Shown here piece after piece: positions 28,301 through 38,030 of a DNA stretch of 64,000 nt; position 1 is the first letter of the stretch, and each line of letters begins with the position of its first letter. The notes beneath the pieces were generated by a model, which had not been told where the DNA came from, did not search any database, and was given only the letters and a program-made list of their open reading frames with translations. The position numbers and the translations under genes are program-made. Source of the DNA: Marthasterias glacialis (lineage: Eukaryota > Echinodermata > Asteroidea > Forcipulatida > Asteriidae); contig OU452231.1 of NCBI GenBank assembly GCA_911728455.2, forward strand, positions 2,884,236 through 2,948,235, read 5' to 3'.

Positions 28301-31300
28301 TAAAAATACTATAGAGTTTTTCTAACCAGTTGGCACCGACTTAAATGTATCAATGAAAATATTTTTTGAGCCAGCAAACAGGCGACGTTACAACACGCCA
28401 CTGTGTTAAATTGGAACACCGGAACACAGGTTGGCCTAGCCCTATCTATGTAGGACTCTTCCTCTGTGCTGTACACAGATACAGAGTCCTAGCGTATGAG
28501 GGGCCAGTTTTTTGAGACATATATAGCTGTAATTGTTACACTCACCTACTCCTACACTGTTACGCACCATAGACATGGTACCAACAACTCGAATGTTTTT
28601 AGGTTTCAGGAGATCCAGAGTCTGAAAGAATCCTGCAACTGTTGCTGCTCCACATTTGTCTCTATTAGATGCAAGTCAAGTCATTGATTAATTAATCGTT
28701 CATATTAGTTTTATGCAAGTAGGATACAAAACTTAAATCTTGGGCAGTCTTTAAAGATATGTGATCCGTACTCAAGCAGATTTTACCTTGAAAAATGAAT
28801 CCAAATGTTGAATTGCTGTTTATGTATGAAAGCTATTAACTTTCAAATTAAACATCAAATGAAAAAAAACCTCATCGAAAAAATGAAAGAGCAATTAATA
28901 AAAAATTAAAAACAATTTGTGTGGAGCACAATAAATAAACTCTGCGTGCTGCCTGCTTAATTCAGACAGGTGGCTTGCGACACCGAGACTAAATGCAGAG
29001 GAAATGACCTTGTCATATAGCTGACTTCTGGGTACCAGCAGCAGCGTGGCATTTTCTCGTAGGGTGGTTGGCCATGATAATTGTTTTAAAAACAACATTT
29101 TCATAGCCATCGACAAGGTCAAAAAGCGATTTATTAAATTTCATTGTTATAAAATAACATGCTCCGTTAAATTTTATTGGCTGGAATCAACTCATTCTCA
29201 AGGTAAAATCAGTTTGAGCATGGATCATATATCTTTAACAGCCTAGTAAAATAGTCGTAATAAAAAATATGTGTTAAAAAATAAAAATAATAAAAGTAAT
29301 ATTTAAGGTAAAATATAGGATGGTAAAGCTGATAGTGCAGTGTTCTTACTCTGTGTGATTTAATGTATAAATGAAAAAACAAACCTGTGCAAAATTGGGT
29401 TCAATCCGTCGTCCGAGTCAGGAGAAAATAGTGAAAAACCATGAACACTTTTCAGCATGTAAACACATTGTCCTTAATTTTGATTGTTACAAACAAAACT
29501 AAAATCGGTGGTCTTCAAATGCTATTTTCTCGACTTTGACAGTATTTCGGACAGGAATATTTATATGGAAGATTGGTACTGGTATGAACTTCATAATCAG
29601 TAAGCTTTCAAACTGATAATAATAATAATAATAAAAAAATTGGATGAATACCAATCCTGTATTCTACCCTAAACCCAATAGGCCATTAACTAGGCATTTA
29701 TGAATCAACCAGCATAACAAAATACAACTGTGTATTAAAATGAATACAAATTACGATCAAACACCATTGTACAGTTAAAAAACTGTAAAAAGTGACGCTG
29801 AAATAAAAATATCAGTTATGGATATACACAAAATTAAATTAATGGGTACATTAATTACACAATTACGGTGTAAAATTTAAATAAAGGCGACCTAAACTCA
29901 ACACAACTTCATCATTTAGTGCATTTGATCTCTTCAAAAAATATCAAGAATCAATGGTTCCAAATACACAATATTTAGGTCCTACTTCCCGGCTCTGCTT
30001 CTGTGATTTTTTGCATTTACTAATATTGTCAGCTTACAGGTTTGTGCTGAATTTCTGCACTAGTTCTGAAAGCAACAATTGCTTATGACAGGAACTACAG
30101 TAATGGGGGCCACTTTGTATCCGTCACGTCAGCAGTTTTTTCCAATCGTACCTGAAACCAGCCGAAAGTGTTTCAACATGTGAATGGACATGCGGGCTTA
30201 TACTGGAAATAATTTGAGTTGACTCATTTGATGTTTCTAGTTTTTATTTTAAAATCACCCTGAAAATTTCATCAAATTGGACGGGAAAATCTACCTGCAT
30301 TTTCCGTACATGAAATTTGTTTTTGAATGAAACTTGAGAGTAATTAAAAAATTACTAATCCTATTCAACTGAAATTAATTTCAGTATAAGCCTGCATGAT
30401 CCTTCACATGTTTAATCATTTTGGGGTGGTTTCAGGTACTTCAAAAAAAGTTACGACCGTTGGAAAAACTGCTAACATGACGGTAGAAAAGTGGCCCGTT
30501 TTACTGTGTTTCCTGTCTTCTACAAATGTCCACTAGCCAAAATTCCTTGCTAAATACGTAACAAGCATGACAAGCGCAGAATTTAATCTGCTGTAATCAC
30601 AAAATTTACTTGGAACAAGCAGCTCCATGAAATTGGGCCTAAAACATTGAGCAAAGTCATGAGAACTGTATTACCTGTGCATACCAGCCATGACACCGCC
30701 TGCCTTAATATCAGCTCCACCGGTGTCATAGGTCACACCCTGTTAATTAATAGTATAGAAAAGGAACTTCTTTACTCCAAACCAAATGAAAGCCGCAAAG
30801 TTTCACAAGTAAATAGTATACACATATGGACTGGCAATTTGGGCAATAGTGCACATCTATGCACCCCTCGGGCATGTGAGTGACCGGGAGAGGGTCCTAT
30901 TTCCCTAGGCCGCATAGACGTGCACTATTGCCCTAATTGCCAGTCCATATGTGTTTTACAACCTCAGTCCAAAATGTCAGGTGAAAAAAAATATTTTCAG
31001 GACGCACGGTTTTACAACAGTAAACTGTTAAAAGCATTGTAAACCTCTGAAGGGCGCTGTTTTCCAGTCAATAGTCATGGGGTTTTTGAAACTATTTCCC
31101 GCTTTGAGAACTATTTCCCCCAAATGAAACGCGTGCGGTGTGTTGACGCGCGTCAAGTTCACAGTGGTGCATATTTCATGCACTAGGCTATAATAGTTCA
31201 CCCCACGTGACCATGTTTCAGCCAATTAGGATAAAGAACCAGAGAGAGGTGTGTTATAATAGCCACTATTTCTTGCAACTATTTCTTGCAACTTCGGCAA

Positions 31301-34300
31301 GAGGATTCATAAACGCAGTCCATAAAAAGAAGACAGCATCACAGTATCTGTTGTTAAGGGAATACAAGTATGGTGAAGAGGTTTTCAACAAGCTGTTTAA
31401 ACAAGGCGAGGCCTGTTTGGGTTTTTTTTTTTTTATATATAAAAGCAACTGTGAACAATAAGCCACATCAGTAGTTGACTACAGGCCAATCAAATGGTTC
31501 ATTGTAGTGGAGGTATGGTTCTTGGTAATTTTACTGAGACAAAGTCAAAGGACAATTATCAAGAACTAGGCCTCACCGTGTTTAAACAACTTCTTGAAAA
31601 CTGATTCAACACTTTTATTTTCATTGATAAATACCTTTTTGTTAACGGCATCCAAAAACCTTTAAAAGTTGAGAGAAATCTGACTGTTTAGCCTCAACTC
31701 ATCCCGATTCTGCATTACATTTCTATCCATGTTGAGTTCCTTGCGATGCCCAAGTTTCAAACTTGCGCAAGTCACAAAAATGGAGATCGATGCATGCTAC
31801 CAATTTAAATTGGGCCGTGAAATTTGCGCGTTCCGCCCAATCGTCTGATAGCGCCCTCTTTTGACTCCGTGGAGATCAATGCGTGTTCCAATTGAAATTG
31901 GGCCATGAAATTTATGTACTCTGCACAATCGTCTGATAGCGCCCTCTTTCGACTCGATTTACTCAGTCTGTTTAAACACATTTGCCATGTCTATGTTTAA
32001 ACATGGCCACATGACCTCCTCTCGACAAATCAGAATGGATAAACTGTTCCAGGTATTTATGAATAATAGTTCATTATATTGCCACATATTAGTCTCACCT
32101 TCCCAACCAGCATGAGCGTTTTCTTCACGGGTCCCTCTCCATTGTACTCCAGCTTAATAACACGCCCTTGATGACGTCCAACGAGTTTAGCACATCGATT
32201 GACGGCCGAAAATAATGGATAAGCTTCAAGAAGCGCACTATCATCTGAAATGACTTGTACCTGTCAATCATAAGAACAGATTTATGTGAATGTAAACTTA
32301 ATAAAATTTTAGTATAAATGTATATAAAGCAATATAAATGAGGCTGCAAGTAAGGATTTGCGTTGACACCACATGGTTTAAATCTCTTTTGAGTATACGT
32401 GGTTCCGAAGGAACCGGTTGACTGAACGTTTCGGAGGGTATACTCTGTCCGTCGTCATGAGATTGTCATGCTACTTGGGCTTGCTGTAAGGTAACACCAT
32501 AATCTCTCTGTAAGTTATGGTGGTCCTGAAAAGAACTGGTGGTGCAACAACTCAATATTTCGATCAGTTTTCTTAGATGGTCTCCAAGAGCAAGCTGGAG
32601 ACTGTGATGGTGAATGTAATTGGGCCATGAAAGAAAGACGAGTTTGTATGCTACAGGTCTAAAGCATAGTGAGTTTTTTTTTTTAATTTTTAATTTTTTT
32701 TATGCAATTTGCCCATTGCAAGGCCCAAATGCCACTCAAGGTGTGGGCTACTTTTTGAAGGGATAGAAACCTGCCCTATTGCGCAGAAACAAGACATGGC
32801 GAGATATAAAACTTAAGTCTCTTCACAGCACAGCTAAGAACAGGGAGGGGTAAATGAATCCGTTGCGAGACAAACATAATTGTCTCTTCCCTATTTGAGG
32901 CAATTAAAGTTAAGTGTCTTGCTCAAGGACACAAGTGTCATGACCGGGATTCGAACCCATATCCTGATGACTTAGCCACCAGAACTTGAGTCTGATGCAC
33001 TAAACCGCTCGGCCACGACACGCTACATGTCATACTGATGAAAGTGTCTTTAAGTAATTACCTTGACGGTTGAGTTCTTGAAGAGTGTCACCATGTAGTC
33101 AGCAACCTTAGGAGCCGCCATTCGTTCTGGATCAGATCCACCAATGTCACGAGCCACGAGCCTGAAAAGTTAAAAACAGAACTACGTGTACTTCTCACCG
33201 TGTTACATGCAAATATTGTAATAATTCATAATGATTACTGACAATTTCCATGCACAAAATGTTTACACTACATCCAGAAAAACTCTCTCAGCTGTGAATA
33301 CCACAACAAAGAGAGACTGCTAAGAGTAAATCAAACAAAATGTAAGCATTCCTAGGAAGAAATTAAGGCCTAATTTCATGGCACTACTTACCCTAGAATT
33401 CTAAGCTAATGGCACTGTAGAATCACATGCTTAACAGGGCCCCACAAGCGCAGAGTTCTGTGGTATATATCAGCATTCTCCTAGTCTTGGTGCAAGACAC
33501 TTCTGTTCTGTAGTCCACGACCCATAAAAGTCCACCCTCCACCCTAATCACCAGATCACGAATTGTGCCAATAGAGGGTGCTATCACTCCACAAACCCAC
33601 AATCACCCACGAACCGCTATCATAGGAACGGTTCGTGGGTGGTAGCAGGTTTGTGGAGTGATAGCACCCTCTATTGGCGGCAATTCATGATAAAGGTGGA
33701 GTGTGGAGTTTTATGGGTCGTGGACTACAGAAACGTCTTGCACCAAGACTAGCATTCTCCCTGAACAGTGGTGCGCTGGCCAAATGCTACTTAAGACACC
33801 TACGGACCAATCTTAAATTCTCTCCAAGTGGTCTGACTGACTTGTTCATTTGTGAAAAGCATCCCTAACTGGTCCCTCTGACTACTTACTTAAATTGAGG
33901 GGAAAACCCTGTGGTAAACAGTGCCAGGATATTGTTCTTACCTGCCACTCTCTATGGCCACTGCCTGTTCCAGCATTGTAACTTTAGATGCTTCATCAGC
34001 ACACCATACAAGAAGTTTGTTGACTTTTTGAGATCTGTTAGGAACATCTTCTCTTATCTCAAAAGGCTGGGGGAAAAAAACCACAAAAAGACAAATTAGC
34101 TCCCTCCAGAAAATATTGATAAAGTAAAAGAAATGGAAGGAATGTAGAGGTATAAAAGTATTCCTTCTTGCTGTGTTTGCAACAACAGCAAATCTGAATG
34201 GAGAATGATTTGTGAATACTCACCACATAGAGCACTTGCAATGCACCCAGCAACGCAGTTAGACTGGTCTTAGGGAAGACATCATCAGGGGCACATATCA

Positions 34301-37300
34301 GCAGTGGTGTCTTACACCCAGCTTGGATGACACTGTACCAAAATAAAGAGCATAATCAATTCTGTCTTAAAAGTGACTGATGGTAAAAATTCTGGTCATT
34401 GCTGCTCAAATAACCTCAGTTATCAGATAGTTTTGTCATTAAAGCCAAGTACAGATACCAATAAGCCAAAGTTTTTAATAATCGTACAACTTTACCAAAG
34501 ACATCATTGATATAAAACAAACTTGACTTCTAACCGTTGGATGCCGGCTCCGGCAGCATCAGCAAAACGTCTGGCGTCATCGTAGTCTCGATTGACGGGA
34601 CCGGTGGGTGAAAAGATCAGAGCCTTGGGTGGGTCAACGGGTAAGGCTATCAATGAGACAGACCTACACAAGGATTTATCCACCTAGAGGGAATAATATT
34701 AAATATAATATAATAATAGTGATAATAATTTGGGAGGTTAATCGTCCTTACTGGCAGCTGAAAAGCTGAATTGCAAAGGACGGGGCAACATGTGTTTGAG
34801 CTGCAGGCATTCAAGGGCGCCTTTGGCAGCCACATCAACCCATGACTAAGGAGTATGCCTGAGATCGAAAGTGTTTGGTCTTTCCAGAGGGAGGAAAACC
34901 GGCGGGCCCGGAGAAAAACTCTTCTGTGCCCCTCAGGGCACAGAAGAGAACCAAGAATATTGAATGATATTGATCAAGTACCTTTACCTAGAGATACAAA
35001 GCAGAGAAAGTGGTAGATTTGAAGTTCTTTCTGAAGTTGGAAATCAAGTTGAAGATCTTGAGTAAGCCTGTGGAAGATTGTTTCAAAACTTTTGCACCGA
35101 AGAAGAAATGGATGTCACTGAAGAAATGGATGTGACCATGGAAACAAGGTTTTGTGATGAGGGAGAAGACCGTTATTGTCACTTTTTAAAGACAATGTCA
35201 CAAATTGTAAATATAAAATCTTCACTTTCTTAAAAGTAAAGAAAATCACATTGAGCACTAAATAATGGTATGGTTTAAACCCTAATACATGTAGATCAAC
35301 ATCTGTACACAAAAACATGGCACTTTAAACCATAAGTGCAGTGAAAAATGCAATGAAACCATAAAAATGAATGAAATTGGTATCATTTTATTAAAAAAAT
35401 ACTTTTGCAAAAACATGTTTAGGGCTTCATGTTTCTACCCTAGCAGAGTCTTTCTCAAATGCTAATGACAATACAACACACACACACACACACAGGTTGC
35501 ATAGATCCTTTACTAGTGTTCCAGAAGCAATCAGGTGGAAAGAAGTAAAATGGCGATTTTAATGGCTGCATTTTGAGTGGTTTTAGTGGGCTAAAAAATC
35601 ATCAATTTGGAGGACAAAAAGTGATCGCAAGTACAATTAAATGCATTCTTTTTCATCTTTGATATCTTGAGAAGCCAGTAGACGATTTTCCAGCAATTCT
35701 GTTGCGTTTTTGTCGTAATTTTGGCCACTTTTTTAGAGGTGTTTAAATCCTCTTCGCCATAACAGCTTTTCAAACCAACTTACACATACTTTTCTGGGGC
35801 TCTAGTACGACCGACAATGTCAAAATTAAAAAAAAAGGAGTACAGTGCCCCAGTTACTGGGTCTACTAATTTACACACAACGCAATAATTAAATAGCGGT
35901 ACTCAATCTTCAAACCTATTAGCATGCACGCATGTACAACTGTTGAGCGTCAGTTGTAATTTAACCCCTCGCAAAACTGAGCCTCAGGACAGAACTGGAA
36001 TTGAAAATTTATACCCCAAAAATGGCAAAGTTTTATGGATTTTCCTATACTATTACGCTTTTGAACAAAAAGAGCATAATGAACGGGAATAAAAGAGTAG
36101 TGCCTCAGTCTTAAACGGCCGTTTAAGGACCTCCACTTCGTCTTGGTCCTTTATCACATGGCCAAGACCATGCCGGTTTCAAATGGCGGTTTAAGACCTC
36201 GCCACTGCTCTTCCATTCCCTTATTATTAAAAGTATGTAAGACGTACCTGTAGCTGAGAGTGAAGAGCAGTTTTATAAGACTCAAGACATCCTGTTAGTT
36301 TGTCCAAACAACTCGCTACTAGTACAACACCATCACAAGCAGAATCTTTGCAGTCCGTTGTAGCCTCAACAGGGCACGGTAACCTTCAAATAACAAGCCC
36401 AAAAGTGACAAACATCAGGCATGATTTGTGAAATCATAAAAAAGGATGGTGAAGTTCCCTAAAAGGTCTTGGTAAAAGAGCCACATAGAGCCTGTGCTTT
36501 GCAAGCTGCCAGTAAGATTTGTCAAGCTCATGTTTCAAAATGGGTTCACAAACATAAATAATTTCCGTCAAACAAAATGCTGGGGGGTGACAAAATACAT
36601 CATCCATATAGGCTATCGTATTTTCTAACATTAATCATGTCCCTTTGTAATGATCATCAAGATGGCGCTTTATTATTACATTTTTTTTGTAATGAAACCA
36701 AGGATGCCTCAAAAGCGAACTTAATCACTGTAGCTTGGAAGCCTGAGGAAACCTGCAGTATAAGGATGCTTGCTATCTGAACCAGAAACACCGGGGTAAA
36801 CCCCTACTCTTTCATGACAAGTGTTCTGGGTTCTTTTACATGCACTACCCATCCTAGTATGCGGGAGCTAGGGCTTAATGTCCAGTCTGAAGGACAAAGC
36901 AGTTATGGTAAAGTGTCTTGCTCAAGGACACAAGTGTCGCGACTGGCCAGACCGGGATTCGAACCCACATTCAGTAGACTGCAGAACTTAAGTTCGGCGG
37001 ACAAGACCGCTCGGCCACGACACTCCACAAAGGGTATGCATGATTGTATACAGTTAAATTCCTCCAATTCCTAGTCTACATTTTCACCTTCATACTATGG
37101 ATCAGTCAGTGGATAGCCGATAGTGTAATCAGGTCTGATACTTCACAGAGGCAAAGTAGAAATTTACAATTTCCTCATAGAGGTGCCCTTTGTCCAGAAG
37201 AAAATGCCTTGATGCCCTTGCCCTTTCAGGAACGAAGCAATCAGGCATTTTCACAATACAAAAATGTCTGTGTAAGTTTGACAGACCTTTTCACACTTCA

Positions 37301-38030
37301 ATATTTCAATCTGGCGTTAACCCGTGTAGAGCACTCAATCCGTGTTGAAACCAACCCTGCTCGGTAGGTGGGTTGAGGGTTTTAGAACCGTGTAGAGAAT
37401 TACATGGGTAGCAAAAAAAAATAAAAAATGATTTCACATCAGGCAGTGTGAAAGCAGAGAGGATTTGAATCATGTTGAAATTTTCTGAAGTCAATACGGA
37501 TTGGAACCGTGTAGCTTTTGGCATGGATCAAGCTTGATAGTGTGAAAAGGCATCATGCTAATAAACTAACCTCACTAATGTTTGTTAGTATAGTATACAT
37601 TTATACACCAGAAGTTAATTAACCCTAACTCCCCAGAGTGAATTACTAGGTCAACCATTAGTTGCGATCTTATCCGCATTGTACAGACAATAACCCTGGA
37701 CTCCGTCACAGACACAGTGAATACTGTGGGGTGGAAGTTCAGCCTCAGGCCCGCCCCCGGGCCTGGGTTATCATTACATACATGTAGTGAAGTACAGATG
37801 TATGGTGCAATTTCCAGTACAATCAATACGAATACCACGGTCACGAAAAATTTGGAGCAGAAACATTTGACTTTGCTGTAGCGTTGTTGTTCACTCAAAT
37901 TTCCTTACACTTCCTCTATGATGTGACCAACACAAACTGAATTGAAATGGTTACATTACGAGAGTTGGTAAACTTTCAAATACTTGATTTTTTTGACGAA
38001 GAAATACGCTTACTTTCCGTAACTCGCCAT
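2639..38030 (-). CDS. M17 leucyl-aminopeptidase family protein (W07G4.4-like)
   Basis: Spliced gene, 15 coding exons on the minus strand: 38030-38014, 36383-36248, 34683-34535, 34332-34224, 34066-33942, 33161-33062, 32261-32100, 30739-30675, 28661-28546, 28113-27995, 26761-26678, 23808-23751, 23490-23441, 22496-22365, 2767-2639. All junctions are GT/AG and phases agree, giving 516 aa plus TAG, close to the ~520 aa of this group. M17 enzymes are two-metal exopeptidases that remove N-terminal residues. The catalytic domain is intact: VGKGVTYDTGGADIK (residues 264-278; metal ligands K266 and D271, catalytic K278), HRDKCGAA (D289), NTDAEGR (347-353; D349, E351 metal ligands, R353), and a C-terminal HLDIAGSSGPFPGVPTGAP. 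The N-terminal domain (to about 210) is more diverged. Exon 1 carries only 17 coding bases (MASYG plus two bases), so the start is the least certain part. The last intron is 19.6 kb. Family call is firm; substrate cannot be read from sequence. Confidence 0.93.
3886..4632. repeat. 40-bp minisatellite (TAACCCTGGGTT-type)
   Basis: About 750 bp of tandem repeat. The right part is nearly homogeneous with a 40-bp period built from two 20-bp halves (TAAGAGAGATAACCCTGGGT and TTAGTGAGGTATTCCTGGGT). The left part is an older, more mixed array of single 20-bp halves (AAGCGAGATAACCCTGGGTT). The flanks on both sides carry CCTGGGAAA/TTTCCTAGG-like sequence in opposite orientation, suggesting growth inside an older foldback element. 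It lies in the last aminopeptidase intron. Confidence 0.9.
5800..6035 (-). mobile_element. tRNA-derived SINE (family B)
   Basis: On the minus strand a tRNA-like head is visible: box A-like TGGCGTAGCGG and box B GGTTCGAATCC in the stretch around 5970-6035. The body includes plus-strand GAAACCAAGGATTCCTCAAAAGCG. The same body occurs without head at 36690-36765, so it is dispersed. A long ATT-rich run at 5790-5812 forms the 3' tail. Confidence 0.7.
6878..7312 (-). mobile_element. tRNA-derived SINE with LINE-type tail (family A, copy 1)
   Basis: Minus-strand SINE. The tRNA-like head at 7312-7220 has CGTGGCCGAGCGG (box A region) and GGGTTCGAGTCCC (box B). The body includes the RC of GGTTAAGTGTCTTGCTTATAAGGAC and of GGGTTCTTTTACATGCATTACACAACAC. 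The 3' end reads ACTTTGAGACGCCC, GCGCAATATAAG and then TATTATTGTTATCATTATT, which resembles the 3' tails of L2-type LINEs. Other copies: 27535-27955 and 36780-37026, with part also at 32880-33026. Confidence 0.85.
8703..8727 (+). repeat. Poly(G) run of about 25
   Basis: An uninterrupted plus-strand G tract. A similar run of about 20 lies at 19080-19099. Both are non-coding and inside the last aminopeptidase intron. Confidence 0.9.
8776..9130. mobile_element. MITE-like element, TTTAAAGCCCCAGC TIR, copy 1
   Basis: A 355-bp element with terminal inverted repeats: TTTAAAGCCCCAGCTTAACA at the left end and TGTTGAGCTGGGCTTTAAA at the right. No coding capacity. A second copy at 16463-16828 shares the whole interior (for example GAAATATTTCTG, TCGTTTTTTAA, CGAAATAAGATCC-like, TACATATATCTTGATTTGTGC). 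Confidence 0.85.
10110..10600. repeat. Tandem repeat, ~100-bp unit, about 5 copies
   Basis: Five diverged units, each starting with a (GTCTGTCT/TTTGTC) block near 10130, 10230, 10327, 10427 and 10511. In most units this is followed by a pyrimidine-rich stretch ending CATTCCCTTT..CATCA..AAGTGAAT. Pyrimidine-biased, non-coding. Confidence 0.8.
11204..11232 (-). ncRNA. Hammerhead-like motif in Penelope 3' region
   Basis: On the minus strand CTGACGA (11230-11224) and GAAA (11207-11204) flank GGTCC..GGATC, which can form a 5-bp stem II with one G-U pair. These are two of the conserved hammerhead core segments in the right order. I could not confirm a good stem III or the cleavage triplet, so activity is unproven. 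Confidence 0.4.
11649..13820 (-). CDS. Penelope-like RT / GIY-YIG endonuclease polyprotein
   Basis: Open for 723 codons; the first dozen (HIYIYIYIYIYR) are read from (TA)n and are not native. Reverse transcriptase motifs in order: DKGSAVVV (about residue 120), LPKIHKPNNPGRPIVSG (about 195-210), LVTLDVSSLYTNIP (about 265), TAMGTKMAPSYANLFM (about 328) and the catalytic FIDDIF (about 363; FIDD where many families have YxDD). A linker with a CxxC..CxxC zinc-binding pattern (CHHCTRSKCKTC) leads to a C-terminal GIY-YIG nuclease: VIYVISCKRCGVQYVGET, R in LSLRFANH, and E in RKLRESHWI. RT plus GIY-YIG is diagnostic of endonuclease-bearing Penelope-like elements. It copies the element into new DNA sites and has no host role. 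Confidence 0.95.
14178..14226. repeat. Short hairpin (CTGCGTCCCATATCCC)
   Basis: GCGTCCCATATCCCGCGTGG at the left and GAGTGGGATATGGGACGC at the right form an imperfect inverted repeat of about 16 bp with a short loop. Probably the end or core of a small foldback element; no gene nearby. Confidence 0.6.
15870..16206. mobile_element. MITE-like element, TACAGGATTGGT TIR, copy 1
   Basis: Starts TATAGGATTGGTAAAGCTGATAG and ends AATCCTGTA. The interior has the family block TCAATCCGTCGTCCAAGTCAGG and ATTGTCCTTAATTTTGATTG. Relatives: 24452-24807, 29314-29661, 43563-43894. Non-coding. Confidence 0.8.
16463..16828. mobile_element. MITE-like element, TTTAAAGCCCCAGC TIR, copy 2
   Basis: TTAAAGCCCCAGCTCAACAT at the left, ATGTTGAGCTGGAGCTTTAA at the right, interior homologous to 8776-9130 across its length with scattered substitutions. 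Non-coding. Confidence 0.85.
18326..18628. mobile_element. Foldback/MITE element nested in another repeat
   Basis: Left arm GGCAATAGACCGATTGCGCG and right arm CGCGCAATCGGTCTATTGCC are inverted; the arms extend further through a CACGTGACC / GGTCACGTGA pair. It splits an older repeat whose uninterrupted relative (GGTCTGATACTTCACAGAGGC ... CCTTGCCCTTTCAGGAACGAA) is seen at 37131-37238. A single arm also lies at 46203-46247. Confidence 0.75.
19672..21330 (-). mobile_element. L2-like (CR1/L2 group) LINE, 5'-truncated
   Basis: Minus-strand non-LTR element. The RT domain is read at 21252-21016 (LERVVFSRLSEYLQDNDLLD, then RQSAYRKHHT) and, after a frame break between 21016 and 21006, at 21006-20101. 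That part has SFDTVIHTIFLNNLISLGI, GVPQGSVCGPILFSIYL and the catalytic YADDVELYVSF. The 3' end reads GGCGCATTATAAATACTCG followed by (TTA)n at 19700-19673, a typical L2-type tail. The 5' half including the endonuclease is absent. It is not functional. Confidence 0.9.
21903..22012. repeat. Dispersed 'GGGCCCAATTTCATAGAGCTGC' repeat
   Basis: Sequence starting GGGCCCAATTTCATAGAGCT and running into TGAGCAGGGTACCAGTCACAG. Related pieces occur at about 30560-30645 (reverse orientation, GCAGCTCCATGAAATTGGGCC), 33367-33470 and 53867-53965. Copy boundaries are unclear. Confidence 0.65.
24452..24807. mobile_element. MITE-like element, TACAGGATTGGT TIR, copy 2
   Basis: Best preserved ends of the family: TACAGGATTGGT at the left and ACCAATCCTGTA at the right, flanked by TA on each side, consistent with a TA target-site duplication as made by Tc1/mariner-type transposases. 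Lies in the intron between aminopeptidase exons 11 and 12. Confidence 0.85.
25328..25362 (+). repeat. Poly(A) run of about 35
   Basis: Uninterrupted A tract in the intron between aminopeptidase exons 11 and 12. I see no retrocopy attached to it. Confidence 0.9.
26036..26440. repeat. Foldback repeat pair (GACACCATG..GGTTT family)
   Basis: 26040-26205 is an inverted repeat: GTGACACCATGCGGTTTGTA with CTCTTTTGAGTA at the left, TACTCAAAAGAAATATAAACC and CACATGGTGTCACCGC at the right. It is followed by a second inverted repeat around GAGTTGGGGTGGTTCTGGT / AAAACCACCCCTAACTC (26330-26385). Relatives occur at 32346-32480 and 61930-62035. Confidence 0.75.
27183..27365. repeat. Foldback element
   Basis: Imperfect inverted repeat centred near 27270: AATGGGGACGAGGTCGCAAT, AAACCGTCAGTGTCGC at the left, GCGACACTGTAAGGTTCTAA and CATTCCCATT at the right. 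A related structure with different centre lies at 36085-36235. Confidence 0.65.
27535..27955 (-). mobile_element. tRNA-derived SINE, family A, copy 2
   Basis: Minus-strand head GTCGTGGCCGAGTGGTCTAG with box B GGGTTCGAGTCCC at 27895-27880, body as in the 7-kb copy, and a 3' tail GGTATTATTATTATTAT at 27546-27530. Lies between aminopeptidase exons 10 and 11. Confidence 0.85.
29314..29661. mobile_element. MITE-like element, TACAGGATTGGT TIR, copy 3
   Basis: Left end TATAGGATGGTAAAGCTGATA, right end ATACCAATCCTGTA; interior collinear with copies 1 and 2, with an (AAT)n expansion at 29617-29633. In the intron between aminopeptidase exons 8 and 9. Confidence 0.85.
30820..30957. repeat. Hairpin repeat
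   Basis: CACATATGGACTGGCAATTT and GGGCAATAGTGCAC at the left pair with GTGCACTATTGCCC, AATTGCCAGTCCATATGTG at the right; the loop holds about 60 bp. A compact foldback element just 5' of exon 8 in gene orientation. Confidence 0.8.
31196..32075. mobile_element. Non-autonomous element with 90-bp internal duplication
   Basis: Shares blocks with 41130-41760: a GTTTAAAC-type inverted repeat, CATTTCTATCCATGTT, and the terminal block GGCCACATGACCTCC, AATCAGAATGGATAAACTGT. Inside, a ~90-bp unit (GGAGATCGATGCATGC to GATAGCGCCCTCTTTTGACTC) is tandemly duplicated at about 31781-31955. Non-coding. Confidence 0.65.
32346..32480. repeat. Fragment of the GACACCATG foldback family
   Basis: GTAAGGATTTGCGTTGACACC followed by CTCTTTTGAGTATACGTGGT and GGAACCGGTTGACTGAACGT matches the 26.0-26.2 kb element. 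Lies in the intron between aminopeptidase exons 6 and 7. Confidence 0.6.
32880..33026 (-). mobile_element. SINE family A head fragment
   Basis: Minus strand CGTGTCGTGGCCGAGCGGTT and GGGTTCGAATCCCGG form the tRNA-like head, followed by the family body (RC of TTAAGTGTCTTGCTCAAGGA). The downstream body differs from the 7-kb copy, so this may be a related subfamily beginning near 32690. Confidence 0.75.
33482..33753. mobile_element. Long-armed foldback element, 272 bp
   Basis: Almost the whole element is an inverted repeat: TAGTCTTGGTGCAAGACACT at the left, GTCTTGCACCAAGACTA at the right. Inner arms include GTAGTCCACGACCCATAAAA / TTTTATGGGTCGTGGACTAC and AGAGGGTGCTATCACTCCAC / GTGGAGTGATAGCACCCTCT. 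The centre lies near 33625. Intron between aminopeptidase exons 5 and 6. Confidence 0.88.
34715..34950. repeat. Probable SINE-like dispersed repeat
   Basis: TTTGGGAGGTTAATCGTCCTT, AACCCATGACTAAGGAGTAT and GAAAACCGGCGGGCCCGGAG are typical of a short interspersed repeat with a (AATA)n end at 34690-34720, but no tRNA boxes are clear. In the intron between aminopeptidase exons 2 and 3. Confidence 0.4.
36085..36235. repeat. Foldback element
   Basis: AACGGGAATAAAAGAGTAGTG at the left and CACTGCTCTTCCATTCCC at the right, with inner TTAAACGGCCGTTTAAGG and GGTTTCAAATGGCGGTTTAAG. Similar in design to the 27.2-kb element. Confidence 0.6.
36690..37026 (-). mobile_element. SINE family B fragment joined to SINE family A copy 3
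   Basis: 36690-36765 matches the body of the 5.8-kb SINE (GAAACCAAGGATGCCTCAAAA). 36780-37026 is a family A copy: head GTGTCGTGGCCGAGCGGTCT with box B GGGTTCGAATCCCGG, then the RC of GTGTCTTGCTCAAGGACAC. The join suggests a template switch or nested insertion. Confidence 0.75.
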
